Position numbers and translations under genes: made by a program
DNA from: Roseiarcus sp963749715
Lineage (GTDB): Bacteria > Pseudomonadota > Alphaproteobacteria > Rhizobiales > Beijerinckiaceae
Reading direction: 5' to 3'
Assembly: GCA_963749715.1 (NCBI GenBank)
Contig: CAVVNR010000006.1
Location: forward strand, 186,001-250,000
Length of the DNA: 64,000 bases
The notes under the pieces: generated by a model
Told to the model about the DNA's origin: nothing
The model's input: only the letters and a program-made list of their open reading frames with translations
The model's database searches: none
Part shown: piece after piece, positions 26,972 to 36,745 of the stretch
Layout: each line of letters begins with the position of its first letter
Numbering within the stretch: the stretch's first letter is position 1

Positions 26972-27877
26972 TCACCGCTTTTCGCCCATCTGCGTCCCGA
27001 TCCTTGCGGTCCAAGGCGATCGCGCCGCCACGACGCGATCGAGACCGGCGAGGTCCTTATAGGACGTGCAGTCGACAAAGCCGCATCGTTCAGCGATTGC
27101 AAGCACGGCCGCGGTCTGGCCCGCGCCGATTTCGACCAGCAACCAAGCCCCTCCGGAAAGCAAGGGCCGCGCCTCCGGGATCATTCGCCGATAGGCGTCG
27201 AGGCCGTCAACTCCGCCATCGAGCGCGAGCCGCGGATCGAAGTCGCGGACCTCGCGCGGCAACCCCGGGAGATCGGCGCTCCGAATATAGGGCGGATTCG
27301 ACACGATGAGGTCAAACTCCCCCTCGACGCCTCCCGTCCAGTCGCCAATCCGAATCTCGGCCCGCGCAGCGAGGCCGCAAGCTTCGATATTGCCCCGCGC
27401 CACGTTCGCGGCCCCAGCGGATATGTCGATTCCGATGCCCCGCGCATTGGCGAATTCGCTGAGGAGCGCGCACAACAGCGAGCCTGAGCCCACGCCGAGG
27501 TCGAGGACCCGCAACCGTTCCTCGCGCCGGTTCGCCAACAATTTGAGGGACGTTTCGATGATCGTTTCCGTTTCGGGACGCGGATCGAGCACCTGCGGCG
27601 AAATCGTCAGCCTGAGACCCCAAAACTCCCGCTTGCCGACGATCCGCGACAAAGGCTCGCCGGCCGCCCGCCGCGCCGCGAATACCTCGATCCTTCGCGC
27701 CGCCGATCCGAGCGGCTCTTGCGGGCCGGCAATCAGCCGTGCGGGCGAAACGCCGGACGCGGCGCAGAGCGTTATTCCAGCCTCTCGTCTCGAGTTTTCG
27801 ATTCCGCAGCGCTCGAAGGTCTCGACTAGAAAGCCAAGGGCTTCGGCCCGGGTGGACGAAGCCTCAAGAGAATTCAA
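26972..27877 (-). CDS. prmC: Peptide chain release factor N5-glutamine methyltransferase
   Basis: 301 residues. The N-terminal helical domain is followed by the methyltransferase with 'LSRIVGKREFWGLRL', 'DPRPETETIIE', SAM-binding 'VLDLGVGSGSLLCALL', and catalytic 'FDLIVSNPPYI'. It methylates the GGQ glutamine of release factors. The TTG start proposed at 27877 overlaps the secA stop (TTGA), indicating coupling. prfA, its usual neighbour, is absent. Confidence 0.9.
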   Translation of the reverse strand: MNSLEASSTRAEALGFLVETFERCGIENSRREAGITLCAASGVSPARLIAGPQEPLGSAARRIEVFAARRAAGEPLSRIVGKREFWGLRLTISPQVLDPRPETETIIETSLKLLANRREERLRVLDLGVGSGSLLCALLSEFANARGIGIDISAGAANVARGNIEACGLAARAEIRIGDWTGGVEGEFDLIVSNPPYIRSADLPGLPREVRDFDPRLALDGGVDGLDAYRRMIPEARPLLSGGAWLLVEIGAGQTAAVLAIAERCGFVDCTSYKDLAGLDRVVAARSPWTARIGTQMGEKR

Positions 27878-30658
27878 GCGACCAGGCCGTGACAGTGCTT
27901 GAACTTCTTGCCTGAGCCACAGGGACAAGGCTCGTTTCGTCCGACCCGGCCCCATGTCGCCGGGTTCTTCGGATCGCGATCGGCGACGGCGAGTCCGGAC
28001 GTGGCCGCTTGCAGCCCGGCGCCGACCGGTTCCGAGAGCGGAGCGAATGGCAGTTCATTTTCGCCGGTCGTGGGGTCGAGGTGCTGATACTGCATCGGCG
28101 GCGGGGGCGGCTCGGGCTGCTGGAACCGCACTTCGACCCGCGACATTTGCGCGATGACGGCTTCGTGCCATTGCGCGATCAGCTCGCGGAACAGCTCGAA
28201 GGCCTCGGACTTGTACTCGTTCAGCGGATCTCGCTGAGCCATGCCCCGCCAGCCGATAACCTGCCGCAGATGATCGAGCGTGATCAGATGCTCGCGCCAC
28301 AGGTGGTCGAGCGATTGCAGGATCACCTGCTTCTCGACATATCTCATCGCCTCGGGAGTGTTGCGCTGCACGCGCTCCGCATAGGCGTCCGTGGCCGCCG
28401 CATGGAGCCGCGCCGCCACCTCTTCGTCGGCGATGCCCTCCTCCTTGGCCCACCCGTCGACCGGCAGGTCCAGATTGAGTTTGGCCAGAACCTCGGTCTT
28501 CAGGCCGGCGGTGTCCCAGGCCTCCGGATAGGCGTCATGTGGAATGTGCTTGGCGACGACGTCGTCGATCACGCCGGTGCGCATGTCCTCGATCGTCGAC
28601 TCGAGCGATTCGGAGGCCATCATTCTGCGGCGGTCTTCGAAAATGACCTTGCGTTGGTCGTTCATAACGTTGTCGAATTTGAGAATGTTCTTGCGAATGT
28701 CGAAGTTGCGCGCCTCGACCTTCTGCTGCGCCTTCTCGAGCGCCTTGTTGATCCACGGATGGACGATCGCTTCGTCTTCCTTGAGCCCGAGGCGCTTGAG
28801 CATCGCATCCATGCGCTCGGCGCCGAAAATACGCATGAGATCGTCCTGCAGCGACAGGAAAAATTTCGACCGGCCGGGGTCCCCCTGCCGGCCGGATCGC
28901 CCGCGCAGCTGGTTGTCGATGCGGCGGCTTTCGTGTCGCTCGGTGCCGATGATATAGAGCCCGCCGGCGTCGATCGCCTTCTTCTTGAAAGCCGCGACTT
29001 CCGCGCGAATCGACGTCTCTTGCGTCTCGCGCGCCTGAAGCGGTCCGGTCGGGTCGATCTCCTGCTTGACCCGCATCTCGACATTTCCGCCGAGCTGAAT
29101 GTCGGTGCCGCGCCCGGCCATGTTGGTCGCGATCGTGATCGCGCCCGGAACGCCGGCCTCGGCGACGATGAACGCCTCCTGCTCATGGTGACGGGCGTTG
29201 AGAACGGCGAAGTTCTTCGACGGCTTGCCCGCGCGGGCGGCGTCGTAGAGCGCCTTCAGCGCATCAGGCTTGGTGAAATCGATCTTCTTGTACCCTTCGC
29301 GCTCGAGCACCTCGGCGAGCACCTCGGATTTCTCGATCGAGGTCGTGCCGACCAGCATCGGCTGCATGTGCGCGCTTGCAGATTTCGATCTCGCGCACCA
29401 CGGCGCGCATCTTTTCGTCGGAGGTGCGATAGACCTCGTCGTCCTCGTCAAGGCGGGCGATCGGCAGGTTGGTCGGAATCTCGACAACGACGAGCTTATA
29501 GATTTCGGCGAACTCGTCGGCCTCGGTCGCGGCGGTGCCGGTCATTCCGGCAAGTTTCTTGTAGAGGCGGAAATAGTTCTGGAAGGTGATCGAGGCCAGC
29601 GTCACATTCTCGGGCTGGACGGTCACGCCCTCCTTCGCCTCGAGCGCCTGATGCAAACCCTCGGAGTAGCGGCGGCCCGGCATCATGCGTCCGGTGAATT
29701 CGTCGACGATAACGACTTCGTCGTTGCGGACAATATAGTCCTTGTCGCGCTGGAAGAGCTTGTGAGCCCGCAACGCCTGGTTGATGTGGTGGACGAGCGT
29801 GGCGTTGGCCGCCTCGTAGAGCGATCCTTCCTTCATGACGCCTGCCGAGCGCAGCAGGGCTTCGGCATGCTCGTTTCCGGCCTCGGTGAGGTTGACGGTG
29901 CGCTGCTTCTCGTCGAGCTCGTATTCCGCGCGCGGCAGCTGCGGAATGATCGCGTCAACCGCGACATAGAGATTGGAGCGGTCCTCGGACGGGCCGGAGA
30001 TGATGAGCGGCGTGCGGGCCTCGTCGACCAGGATCGAGTTGACCTCGTCGACGATGGCGAAGGCGTGGCCGCGCTGCACCATCTGCGCCATGTCGTATTT
30101 CATGTTGTCGCGCAAATAGTCGAAGCCGAATTCGTTGTTGGTGCCGTAGGTGACATCGGCGGCATAGGCTTGTCGGCGCTGATCGTCGTCGAGGCCGTGC
30201 ACGATGACGCCGACAGTTATGCCGAGAAATTTGTAGATCTCGCCCATCCACTCGGAGTTGCGGCGGGCCAGATAATCGTTGACGGTGATGACATGAACGC
30301 CCTCGCCGGCGAGCGCGTTCAGGTAGACTGCGGTGGTGGCGACCAGCGTTTTGCCTTCGCCGGTGCGCATTTCCGCGATCGCGCCTTCATGCAGCACCAG
30401 GCCGCCAATCAGCTGAACGTCGAAATGGCGTTGCTTAAGCGTGCGCTTCGCCGCCTCGCGCACGGCGGCAAAGGCGGGCGCGAGCAGATCGTCCAATGTC
30501 CTCCCCGCCGCGAACTCGGCGCGAAACTCGGCGGTCTTCGCCAACAGCTGCTCGTCGCTCAGCGCCTCGAACTCAGGCTCCAACGCATTGATCGCCGCCA
30601 CCTTCGGCCGATAGCCCTTCAGCCGGCGATCGTTGGAGGAGCCGAACACCCTTTTCAT
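27874..30658 (-). CDS. secA: Preprotein translocase ATPase SecA (one frameshift)
   Basis: About 928 residues over two frames. The first part has 'LHEGAIAEMRTGEGKTLVA' (Walker A), 'HVITVNDYLARRNSEWMG', 'YGTNNEFGFDYLRDNM' and the second Walker motif region 'FAIVDEVNSILVDEARTPL'. The second part has 'TNMAGRGTDIQLGGNVE', 'GRSGRQGDPGRSKFFLSL' and the C-terminal zinc motif 'NEPCPCGSGKKFKHCHG'. A one-base insertion near 29375 separates them; restoring it joins 'EICK' to 'AHMQPMLVGTTS'. Since SecA is essential, this is almost surely a sequence error. GTG at 30661 directly precedes the ATG. Confidence 0.93.
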
Positions 30659-30915
30659 CACCGAGTTCGAACTTCAGAGCCGAGCCGAGCATTTTCGACC
30701 TTTCCGATTCGGTCCCACCCGAAGACGCTGGCGCCGGTTATGCCCGGCCAACCGCGGGCGAGCGGCGCCGCGGACGATGGCGGCAACAATAAAAAGCGCG
30801 AAAAAGGCCAGAACCGCCCATTTTCGCGCCGCTGAACAGGGTTGCCCGTGAGATAGGAGGCGGGCTTTGCCTTGTCAATGATCGACGACCCATCGCCTCT
30901 CCGCTCGGCGCGCCG

Positions 30916-31794
30916 CTACTTCTGGCATCGCGGACAGTAGAACGTCGAGCGGCCCGACTGCACGCCCCTGGCGATGACGCCCCGACAGCGCTCCCGCACG
31001 CACGCCAATCCCTCGCGATCGTAAACCTTGAAGACATGCTGAAAATACCCAAGCTCGCCGTTGGCCTGCCGGTGATCGCGCAGGGTCGATCCGCCCGCTT
31101 CGATCGCTTCCTCCAGGACATTTCGGATCGCCTCGGCGATCGCGACCGCCGCGCGGGTGGGAGCGCCGCGCGCGTCCGCCAGAATGTGGGCTGGCCTCGA
31201 CGGCGCGAGGCGGGCGCGAAAGAGGGCCTCGCAGGCATAGATGTTGCCCAAGCCAGCAATGCGTTTTTGATCGAGCAATCCCGCCTTGAGCGACGTATTG
31301 GCCCCGCCGAACAGCTTCGCCAGACAGCGCGCGTCAAACTCGGGGGCGAGCGGTTCGGCGCCGAGCGGCTTGAGCCTCGGATGATCCGCAAGCGCCCCGC
31401 TCGCGGCCAGATCCATGAAGCCGAACCGTCGCGGGTCGTTATAGGTCACGATCCAGCCGTTATCGAGGCGAAGCACGACGTGATCGTGTTTGGGATCTTT
31501 CGAACGTTGGTAAAGGAACGCGCCCGGAGTCGAAATCGCTGATTTTTCGACCCGGAACGAACCCGACATGCCCAAGTGCGCGATCAGGGTCTCGCCGCTG
31601 TCGAGCTCAAAGAGAAGGTATTTCGCGCGCCGGCCGATGTCGACGATCCGACGACCGGCGAGCCGCTGCGCGAACGAGGCCGGAAACGGGAAGCGGATGT
31701 CAGACCGCCGCAGTTCGGCCTTGTCGATGCGGGCGCCGACCATCGCGGGCGTCAGTCCGCGCCGGACCGTCTCGACCTCCGGCAATTCAGGCAT
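30916..31794 (-). CDS. mutM: Formamidopyrimidine-DNA glycosylase
   Basis: 292 residues. It starts 'MPELPEVETVRRGL' with the catalytic N-terminal proline and Glu, followed by 'LIAHLGMSGSFRV', 'HDHVVLRLDNG', 'GLGNIYACEALFRARL', and a C-terminal zinc finger with Cys pairs 'CVRERCRG' and 'FYCPRCQ'. It excises 8-oxoguanine and other oxidised purines. The start overlaps the recQ end by 8 bases, giving an epmA-recQ-mutM operon. Confidence 0.95.
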   Translation of the reverse strand: MPELPEVETVRRGLTPAMVGARIDKAELRRSDIRFPFPASFAQRLAGRRIVDIGRRAKYLLFELDSGETLIAHLGMSGSFRVEKSAISTPGAFLYQRSKDPKHDHVVLRLDNGWIVTYNDPRRFGFMDLAASGALADHPRLKPLGAEPLAPEFDARCLAKLFGGANTSLKAGLLDQKRIAGLGNIYACEALFRARLAPSRPAHILADARGAPTRAAVAIAEAIRNVLEEAIEAGGSTLRDHRQANGELGYFQHVFKVYDREGLACVRERCRGVIARGVQSGRSTFYCPRCQK

Positions 31795-33601
31795 CGGGGC
31801 GGTCTCGGATTACGGCGAGAAAGGCTGAGCCATATTTTTGCAGCTTGACCGCGCCGACGCCATGGATGCCGGCCAGTTCATCGAGCCCGCGGGGCCGTTC
31901 CTTCGCCATCTCGATCAGCGTCCGGTCGGGGAAAATGACGTAGGCCGGCTGCTTTTGCGCCGCGGCGATCGCGCCCCGCAGCGCTTTCAGCGCCGCGAGC
32001 AGTCGCCCGTCCGCGTCATCCGGCGCGACCGTCGCGCGCGACCGGCGACGCGCGCTCCTGTTGACGACATCCTCGCGCAAAGCGAATGGCGCCTGGCCGC
32101 GCAGCACCCGCCAACCCTCTTCGGTGAGGGTCAGCCGGTCCCGGTCGCTCCATTCGCGCTCGATCAGTCCGCCTGACTGCAGCTGCCTCAGGACGCCGCG
32201 CCATTCGGCCGGCGCCCGGTCCCTGCCGACGCCGAAGGTCTTGAGTTGGTCGTGCCCATGCCGCTCGACCGCCTCGGTCGCCTTGCCCGAAAGAATGTTG
32301 GCGAGATGGCCGAAGAAGAACCGGCCGGAGGTGCGCAGAATCGCCGACAGCGCCTTTTGCGCCTCGATCCGCCCGTCGATCAGGCGAACGGCGCCCCGGC
32401 AGACGTCGCAATGTCCGCATGGGCCCGACTCCTCGCCGAACATGCTGAGGAGCGTTTGGCGCCGACAGCGCGCCGTCTCGCACAGAGCCACGAGATCGTC
32501 GAGCTTTGCCATCTCGACTTGCTTGCGCTCGTCGGGCGCGCCGCTCTCGACGATCTGGCGCCGTCGCAATTCGATATCGCCCGCCCCGTAAAGCGTGAAC
32601 GTATCGGCGGGCAGGCCGTCGCGGCCCGCGCGGCCAATCTCCTGATAATAGGCTTCGATCGACGAGGGCATGTCGGCGTGAAAGACGAAGCGGACGTCGG
32701 GCTTGTCGATCCCCATGCCGAACGCGACGGTGGCGCAAACAATGCAATCGTCCTCGCGCAGGAAGGCGTCCTGGTTGGCGGCGCGCACCGGATGATCAAG
32801 CCCCGCGTGGTAGGGCAGCGCGCGTCGGCCGGCGCGGGCGAATTCCGCGGCCAGTTCTTCGGTGCGGCGCCGGGACGCGCAATAGACGATTCCGCTTTCT
32901 CCTCGATGGGCGGCGAGCTTGTCGACCAGCTGGCGGGTCGCGTCCGACTTCGGCCGCATCGCCAGAAACAGGTTTGGGCGATCGAACGAGCGCACGAATA
33001 TTTGCGGCGGGCGGACGAACAACTTATTGGCGATTTCCGCCCGAGTCGGGGCGTCCGCGGTCGCGGTCACGCCGATCGTCTGGACCCCCCGGAGCGCTTC
33101 GGCAACCTCGCGCAGGCGCAAATACTCCGGCCGGAAGTCGTGGCCCCACTGCGAGACGCAATGGGCTTCGTCGATCGCCAGAAGGTCGATCGACGCCTCC
33201 CGCAATTTGTCGAGGACGTCGTCGCGCAGCAGCCGCTCGGGGGCGATATAGAGCAGGCGAAGCGTGCGTTCGCCGAGGCCGCGCGACACCCTGCGGCGCT
33301 CGTCGGCGTCGGAGGAGGAGTTGAGGCTCGCCGCCTCGACCCCAAGCTCGCGCAATTGTGCGACCTGGTCGCGCATCAGCGCGATCAACGGCGAAACGAC
33401 CAGGGTCAAGCCGCCGCGGACGATCGCCGGAAGCTGGAAGCAAAGCGACTTGCCGCTGCCTGTCGGCATGACCGCGAGCACGTCTTTGCCCGCGAGCGTG
33501 GCTGCGAGGACATCTTCCTGGCCGGGGCGAAACTCGGAGAAGCCAAAGACGCTCGATAGGGCGGACCGCGCCTTCGCCGGCAGCGGGGAATCCGGGGTCA
33601 T
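31787..33601 (-). CDS. recQ: ATP-dependent DNA helicase RecQ
   Basis: 604 residues. Helicase motifs: 'FRPGQEDVLAATLAG', 'AVMPTGSGKSLCFQLPA', 'LLAIDEAHCVSQWGHDFRP', 'GVTATADAPTR', 'FHADMPSSIEAYYQEIGRAG'. The zinc-binding part has 'CRRQTLLSMFGEESGPCGHC', and an HRDC domain lies at the C-terminus ('LDELAGIHGVGAVKLQKYG'). The ATG at 33601 overlaps the epmA stop (ATGA). Function: processing of stalled forks and recombination intermediates. Confidence 0.94.
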   Translation of the reverse strand: MTPDSPLPAKARSALSSVFGFSEFRPGQEDVLAATLAGKDVLAVMPTGSGKSLCFQLPAIVRGGLTLVVSPLIALMRDQVAQLRELGVEAASLNSSSDADERRRVSRGLGERTLRLLYIAPERLLRDDVLDKLREASIDLLAIDEAHCVSQWGHDFRPEYLRLREVAEALRGVQTIGVTATADAPTRAEIANKLFVRPPQIFVRSFDRPNLFLAMRPKSDATRQLVDKLAAHRGESGIVYCASRRRTEELAAEFARAGRRALPYHAGLDHPVRAANQDAFLREDDCIVCATVAFGMGIDKPDVRFVFHADMPSSIEAYYQEIGRAGRDGLPADTFTLYGAGDIELRRRQIVESGAPDERKQVEMAKLDDLVALCETARCRRQTLLSMFGEESGPCGHCDVCRGAVRLIDGRIEAQKALSAILRTSGRFFFGHLANILSGKATEAVERHGHDQLKTFGVGRDRAPAEWRGVLRQLQSGGLIEREWSDRDRLTLTEEGWRVLRGQAPFALREDVVNRSARRRSRATVAPDDADGRLLAALKALRGAIAAAQKQPAYVIFPDRTLIEMAKERPRGLDELAGIHGVGAVKLQKYGSAFLAVIRDRPDA

Positions 33602-34677
33602 GGGCCTGTCTCGGCCGGGTCGAAGACCGGCGTCCACTGCACGGAATCGACGCGGTCCGCCCCGGTCGCCAGCATGACCAGACGGTCGAAGCCGAGCGCC
33701 GCGCCGCTCGCGTCGGGCATTTCGGCGAGGGCCGAGAGGAAATCCTCGTCGATCGGAGCGGACGCTCCATAGATGCGCTTCTGCTCCTCCATGTCGACCG
33801 TGAATCGCCGCCGCTGCTCGGCTGGATCGGTCGAGCTCGCGGAAGGCGTTCGCGATCTCGACCCCACAGCAGTAGAATTCGAACCGTTCGGCGATGCGCG
33901 GGTCATCGGGGCTTAAGCGCGCGAGCGCCGCCTCGCTCGCCGGATAGGCATGAAGCACGGTCGGGCTGCCCAATTCCCAGCTTGGGCTCCACCCGCTCGC
34001 TGAGGAGCCGGCTGAAAATGTCCGACCAGTCATCGTCCGGCGCGACGCGCAGGCCGGAATCCATCGCCTGCCGAGCGAGCGTTTCCGTGTCGGGCCGGCC
34101 GCCTATCGGCAGGCTGTCGTAGATGTCCAAGCCCGCGTGGCGGCGGAACGCATCCCGCACGGTAAGGCGCTCAGGCGGGTCGAACGGACTGGCCTCCCGA
34201 CCGCGAAAGACGAAGGTCTTTGCTCCCGCGGCATGGGCGGCGAGCGCGGTCAGCGCGACGCAATCCTCAACCAGGCGCTCGAGCGGGGCGTCCGTCCGAT
34301 ACCACTCCAGCATCGCAAATTCCGGCGCGTGCAGCGACGTTCGCTCGCGGTTGCGGAACACGTTCGTCAGCGCGTAGATCTGCGTCTCGCCCGCGGCCAG
34401 GAGCTTCTTCATCGCGAATTCGGGCGAGGTGTGCAGATAGGCGTCGCGCGGCGACCCGTCCGGCAGAACGAGCGCCGTCTGGAATCCGTGCAGATGAGTC
34501 TCGTTTCCGGGCGAAGCCTGGAGGGCGGCCGGCTGAACCTCGGTGAAGCCCTTGGCGTCGAACCAGCGGCGCATGAGCCTCGTCACCTGCGCCCGCGCCG
34601 CCAACCGCCGCGCGCCGCCTCGCGTATCGGTCCTTCTTCCAGAACGGTTGCGAGCTCAAGGGGCGGTTCGGCGACAA
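33598..34677 (-). CDS. epmA: EF-P lysine ligase, GenX/PoxA type (frameshifted)
   Basis: Class II lysyl-tRNA synthetase-like enzyme that attaches beta-lysine to EF-P. Segments in order: 'FWKKDRYARR', 'GFTEVQPAALQASPGNETHL', 'LHTSPEFAMKKLLAAGETQ', 'NRERTSLHAPEFAMLEWYR', 'HAYPASEAALARLSPDDPR', 'ERFEFYCCGVEIANAFREL', 'DPAEQRRRFTVDMEEQ', 'GAALGFDRLVMLATGADR'. These require shifts near 34620, 33960 and 33830. The start is uncertain (TTG at 34677 or 34659). The gene is divergent from efp, its substrate gene, 141 bases away; epmB is not in the window. Confidence 0.85.
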
Positions 34678-34818
34678 GAGAAAGACGATCGAGGGCGAAC
34701 TCGACTGGCCTTTGGCGGCAAAATCGGTATGGTTCGCGCCAAAATCGCCAACCCTCCACTCAACCCGCGCGCTTTGATCGAGCGTGACGACGCGCACCCG
34801 ATTCCGAGGACCAATACA

Positions 34819-35388
34819 GTGAGAGTCATCGCAAGCTCGATCCGCAAGGGGAACATCATCGAACGGGAGGACGGTCAGCTGTGCGTCGTGCTTTCCGCGG
34901 AAAGCTTTCATCCCGGGAAGGGCACTCCGACAACCCAGATCGACATGCGGCGCCTTTCCGACGGGGTCAAGGTGACGGACCGCTTCAAGACCACCGAGCA
35001 GGTCGAGCGCGCTTTCGTCGAGGACAAGAATTTCGACTTCCTCTATTCGGACGCGGACGGCTATCACTTCATGAACGCCGACACCTACGACCAGATCCAG
35101 GTTGGCGCCGACGTGATCGGCGACCAGACCCAATGGCTTCAGGAAGGCATGAAGGTCATCTTGTCGATCTTCAACGAGATACCGGTCGCCATTCAATTGC
35201 CGCCCCGGGTCACTCTGGAGGTGACGGAAACCGAACCGGCGATGAAGGGCCAGACCGCCTCGTCCTCCTATAAGCCCGCGAGGCTCTCCAACGGCGCGCG
35301 CGCAATGGTTCCGCCGCACATCGCCGTCGGCGCGCGCATCGTCATCCAGACCGAGGACGGCAGCTACGTCGAGCGGGCGAAGGACTGA
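34819..35388 (+). CDS. efp: Translation elongation factor P
   Basis: 189 residues. The KOW-like N-terminal domain carries the exposed loop 'SFHPGKGTPTTQ', with lysine at position 34 when translation starts at GTG 34819. That is the residue modified by EpmA, whose gene is divergent next door. OB domains follow ('YDQIQVGADVIGD', 'EMKGQTASSSYKPARL'-like region). EF-P relieves ribosome stalling at polyproline. The GTG start gives the normal family length; a longer in-frame extension upstream is spurious. Confidence 0.95.
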   Translation: MRVIASSIRKGNIIEREDGQLCVVLSAESFHPGKGTPTTQIDMRRLSDGVKVTDRFKTTEQVERAFVEDKNFDFLYSDADGYHFMNADTYDQIQVGADVIGDQTQWLQEGMKVILSIFNEIPVAIQLPPRVTLEVTETEPAMKGQTASSSYKPARLSNGARAMVPPHIAVGARIVIQTEDGSYVERAKD

Positions 35389-35471
35389 GCGCAATGCGCA
35401 TAGGCTTTGACCGCTCCCTCAGAGTCCGGTTCGATCTAGGCGCCTCGCCCGGCGAACCCGCCCGCCTTTTC

Positions 35472-35599
35472 TGGTTAACCAAATCCTTCGAAAGTCCGGA
35501 AGACTATGCGACCGAATGTTGACTAACGCTTCTGTTTTTCAATATGAACAAAACGGGAACAATGCGCGGCGAGCTTGAGGCGGCGCTGACCGTCGTCAG
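35472..35599 (+). promoter_or_regulatory. Promoter and dyads upstream of luxI
   Basis: In the 277-base gap before luxI, TTGACT (35519-35524), a 17-base spacer and ATATGA (35542-35547) form a plausible sigma-70 promoter. A 10-base palindrome TGGTTAACCA sits upstream (35472-35481). A 14-base perfect dyad CTGAC-CGTC-GTCAG lies downstream (35586-35599) in the leader. Either dyad could bind the LuxR protein or another regulator; neither is a textbook lux box. Confidence 0.45.
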
Positions 35600-35665
35600 T
35601 CCTGCTCAATCGCGAGCCATCAGGTTCCACAGTCGCGTTCGAGTGAAAGAAGGAGTGATTTTGCC

Positions 35666-36304
35666 ATGCTCAAGCTGATCGAAGGTTCGGTTGCGTCCTT
35701 CTTCCCGAGGGAAACCGACGCCATGTTCCGCAACCGGGCGGAAACCTTTTCCGACCGGCTCGGCTGGGAGGTCGTGGTCAAGGACGGCTATGAGCGAGAT
35801 CGTTTCGACGATGCAAACCCGCTGTATATCGTCTCGGTCGATCCGGATTCGGAAGAATACTGGGGTTCACTGAGACTATTGCCAACCACCGGTCCCAACA
35901 TGCTGCGAGACGTCTTTCCCCATTTGCTTGACGGAGGCTTCATCGAGAGCGGCAGCATATGGGAAAGTTCGCGAATCTGCGCATCTGCGGCGGCGGGCCA
36001 GCCCGGTCGAAGCAAAAGCGGCGTCAACTATGTCGTGAGCGAACTCATCTTGGGCATCGGCGAAGTCGCGGTCGCCGCCGGGCTGACGCAGATCGTTTCC
36101 GTATTCGACGCCAGGATCTACCGGGTGCTGAGAGCCGCGGGATGCAATCCCCAGATCATAGGGACGCCTCAGCGGATCGGCGACGCGATGAGCTACGCCG
36201 GCCTCTTCGACACCGGCGAGGGTCCGCTGAGAGCGTTCCGCCGCGCGTTGGGAATTGACCGCTCGGTTCTTGCTCCCGGAGCGAAGGAACTTGCGTTCGG
36301 CTAG
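35666..36304 (+). CDS. Acyl-homoserine-lactone synthase (LuxI family)
   Basis: 212 residues. The invariant LuxI residues fall at canonical positions: Arg24, Phe28, Trp34, Asp45, Asp48, Arg70, and Glu100/Arg103 in 'SIWESSRICA'. The fold segments 'YWGSLRLLPTTGPNML' and 'MSYAGLFDTGEG' also fit. It makes an N-acyl-homoserine lactone from SAM and an acyl donor; the acyl group cannot be predicted. ATG 35666 follows AAGGAG. It heads a luxI - small gene - luxR cluster. Confidence 0.93.
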   Translation: MLKLIEGSVASFFPRETDAMFRNRAETFSDRLGWEVVVKDGYERDRFDDANPLYIVSVDPDSEEYWGSLRLLPTTGPNMLRDVFPHLLDGGFIESGSIWESSRICASAAAGQPGRSKSGVNYVVSELILGIGEVAVAAGLTQIVSVFDARIYRVLRAAGCNPQIIGTPQRIGDAMSYAGLFDTGEGPLRAFRRALGIDRSVLAPGAKELAFG

Positions 36305-36458
36305 GAACACTTGCTCAGTAGGCCGCTCGGATCGGCGTGGGCCGCCGCAACGCCGGGGTGATGTTCACGTTTTGTCGTCTACAAGTCTGTCGATTGTCAT
36401 TCTTCCCGTACGTCAGCAAACTGCGCTTCGAACAGTGAATAAGGGGCGGGAGATTGAA

Positions 36459-36683
36459 TTGGCTAAGAAATCGAGAAAACGCGGGACGAGACCCGAAGAT
36501 GCGAGAGTACAATCTGGAGAGTTGAATTTGTCCGCTTGCGAGGCGCGCAGGTTGTACTCGATTTGCGTCGAATTGCTGGAATTGTGTACCCATGTCTCTG
36601 GTAAAATAGATCCCGAAGCCGGATATATGGTGGCTCATGCGCGAGACGAAGTGATGCTGGGGATCTTCGACGTCAGACCTTAG
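36459..36683 (+). CDS. Small protein of unknown function between luxI and luxR
   Basis: 74 residues from a TTG at 36459 that has GGGAG six bases upstream; an in-frame GTG at 36435 is an alternative. The N-terminus is basic (LAKKSRKRGTRPED). The rest looks helical with regularly spaced hydrophobics ('LSACEARRLYSICVELLELC', 'AHARDEVMLGIF'). No family is recognised. It is 62 bases upstream of the chosen luxR start, suggesting co-transcription. In other bacteria small genes at this position (rsaL, rsaM) encode brakes on quorum sensing; that role here is only an inference. Confidence 0.6.
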   Translation: MAKKSRKRGTRPEDARVQSGELNLSACEARRLYSICVELLELCTHVSGKIDPEAGYMVAHARDEVMLGIFDVRP

Positions 36684-36745
36684 AAAGAACTTTGCCAAAC
36701 CCCAACTCTTCTGATTCTCTGGATCTCTGCGAGGGTGTTTCGGTC

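Noticed and set aside
29370..29380. Programmed frameshift in secA
   Set aside because: No slippery heptamer or stimulatory structure is seen, SecA is not known to use frameshifting, and many other genes here show the same kind of single-base shift.
27306..30835. Long plus-strand open frames opposite prmC and secA
   Set aside because: They are antisense to clearly recognisable proteins and carry no motifs of their own.
30780..30860. A possible small membrane peptide on the minus strand between mutM and secA (WAVLAFFALFIVAAIV)
   Set aside because: The frame has a stop shortly upstream and no usable start codon, so it is not supported as a gene.
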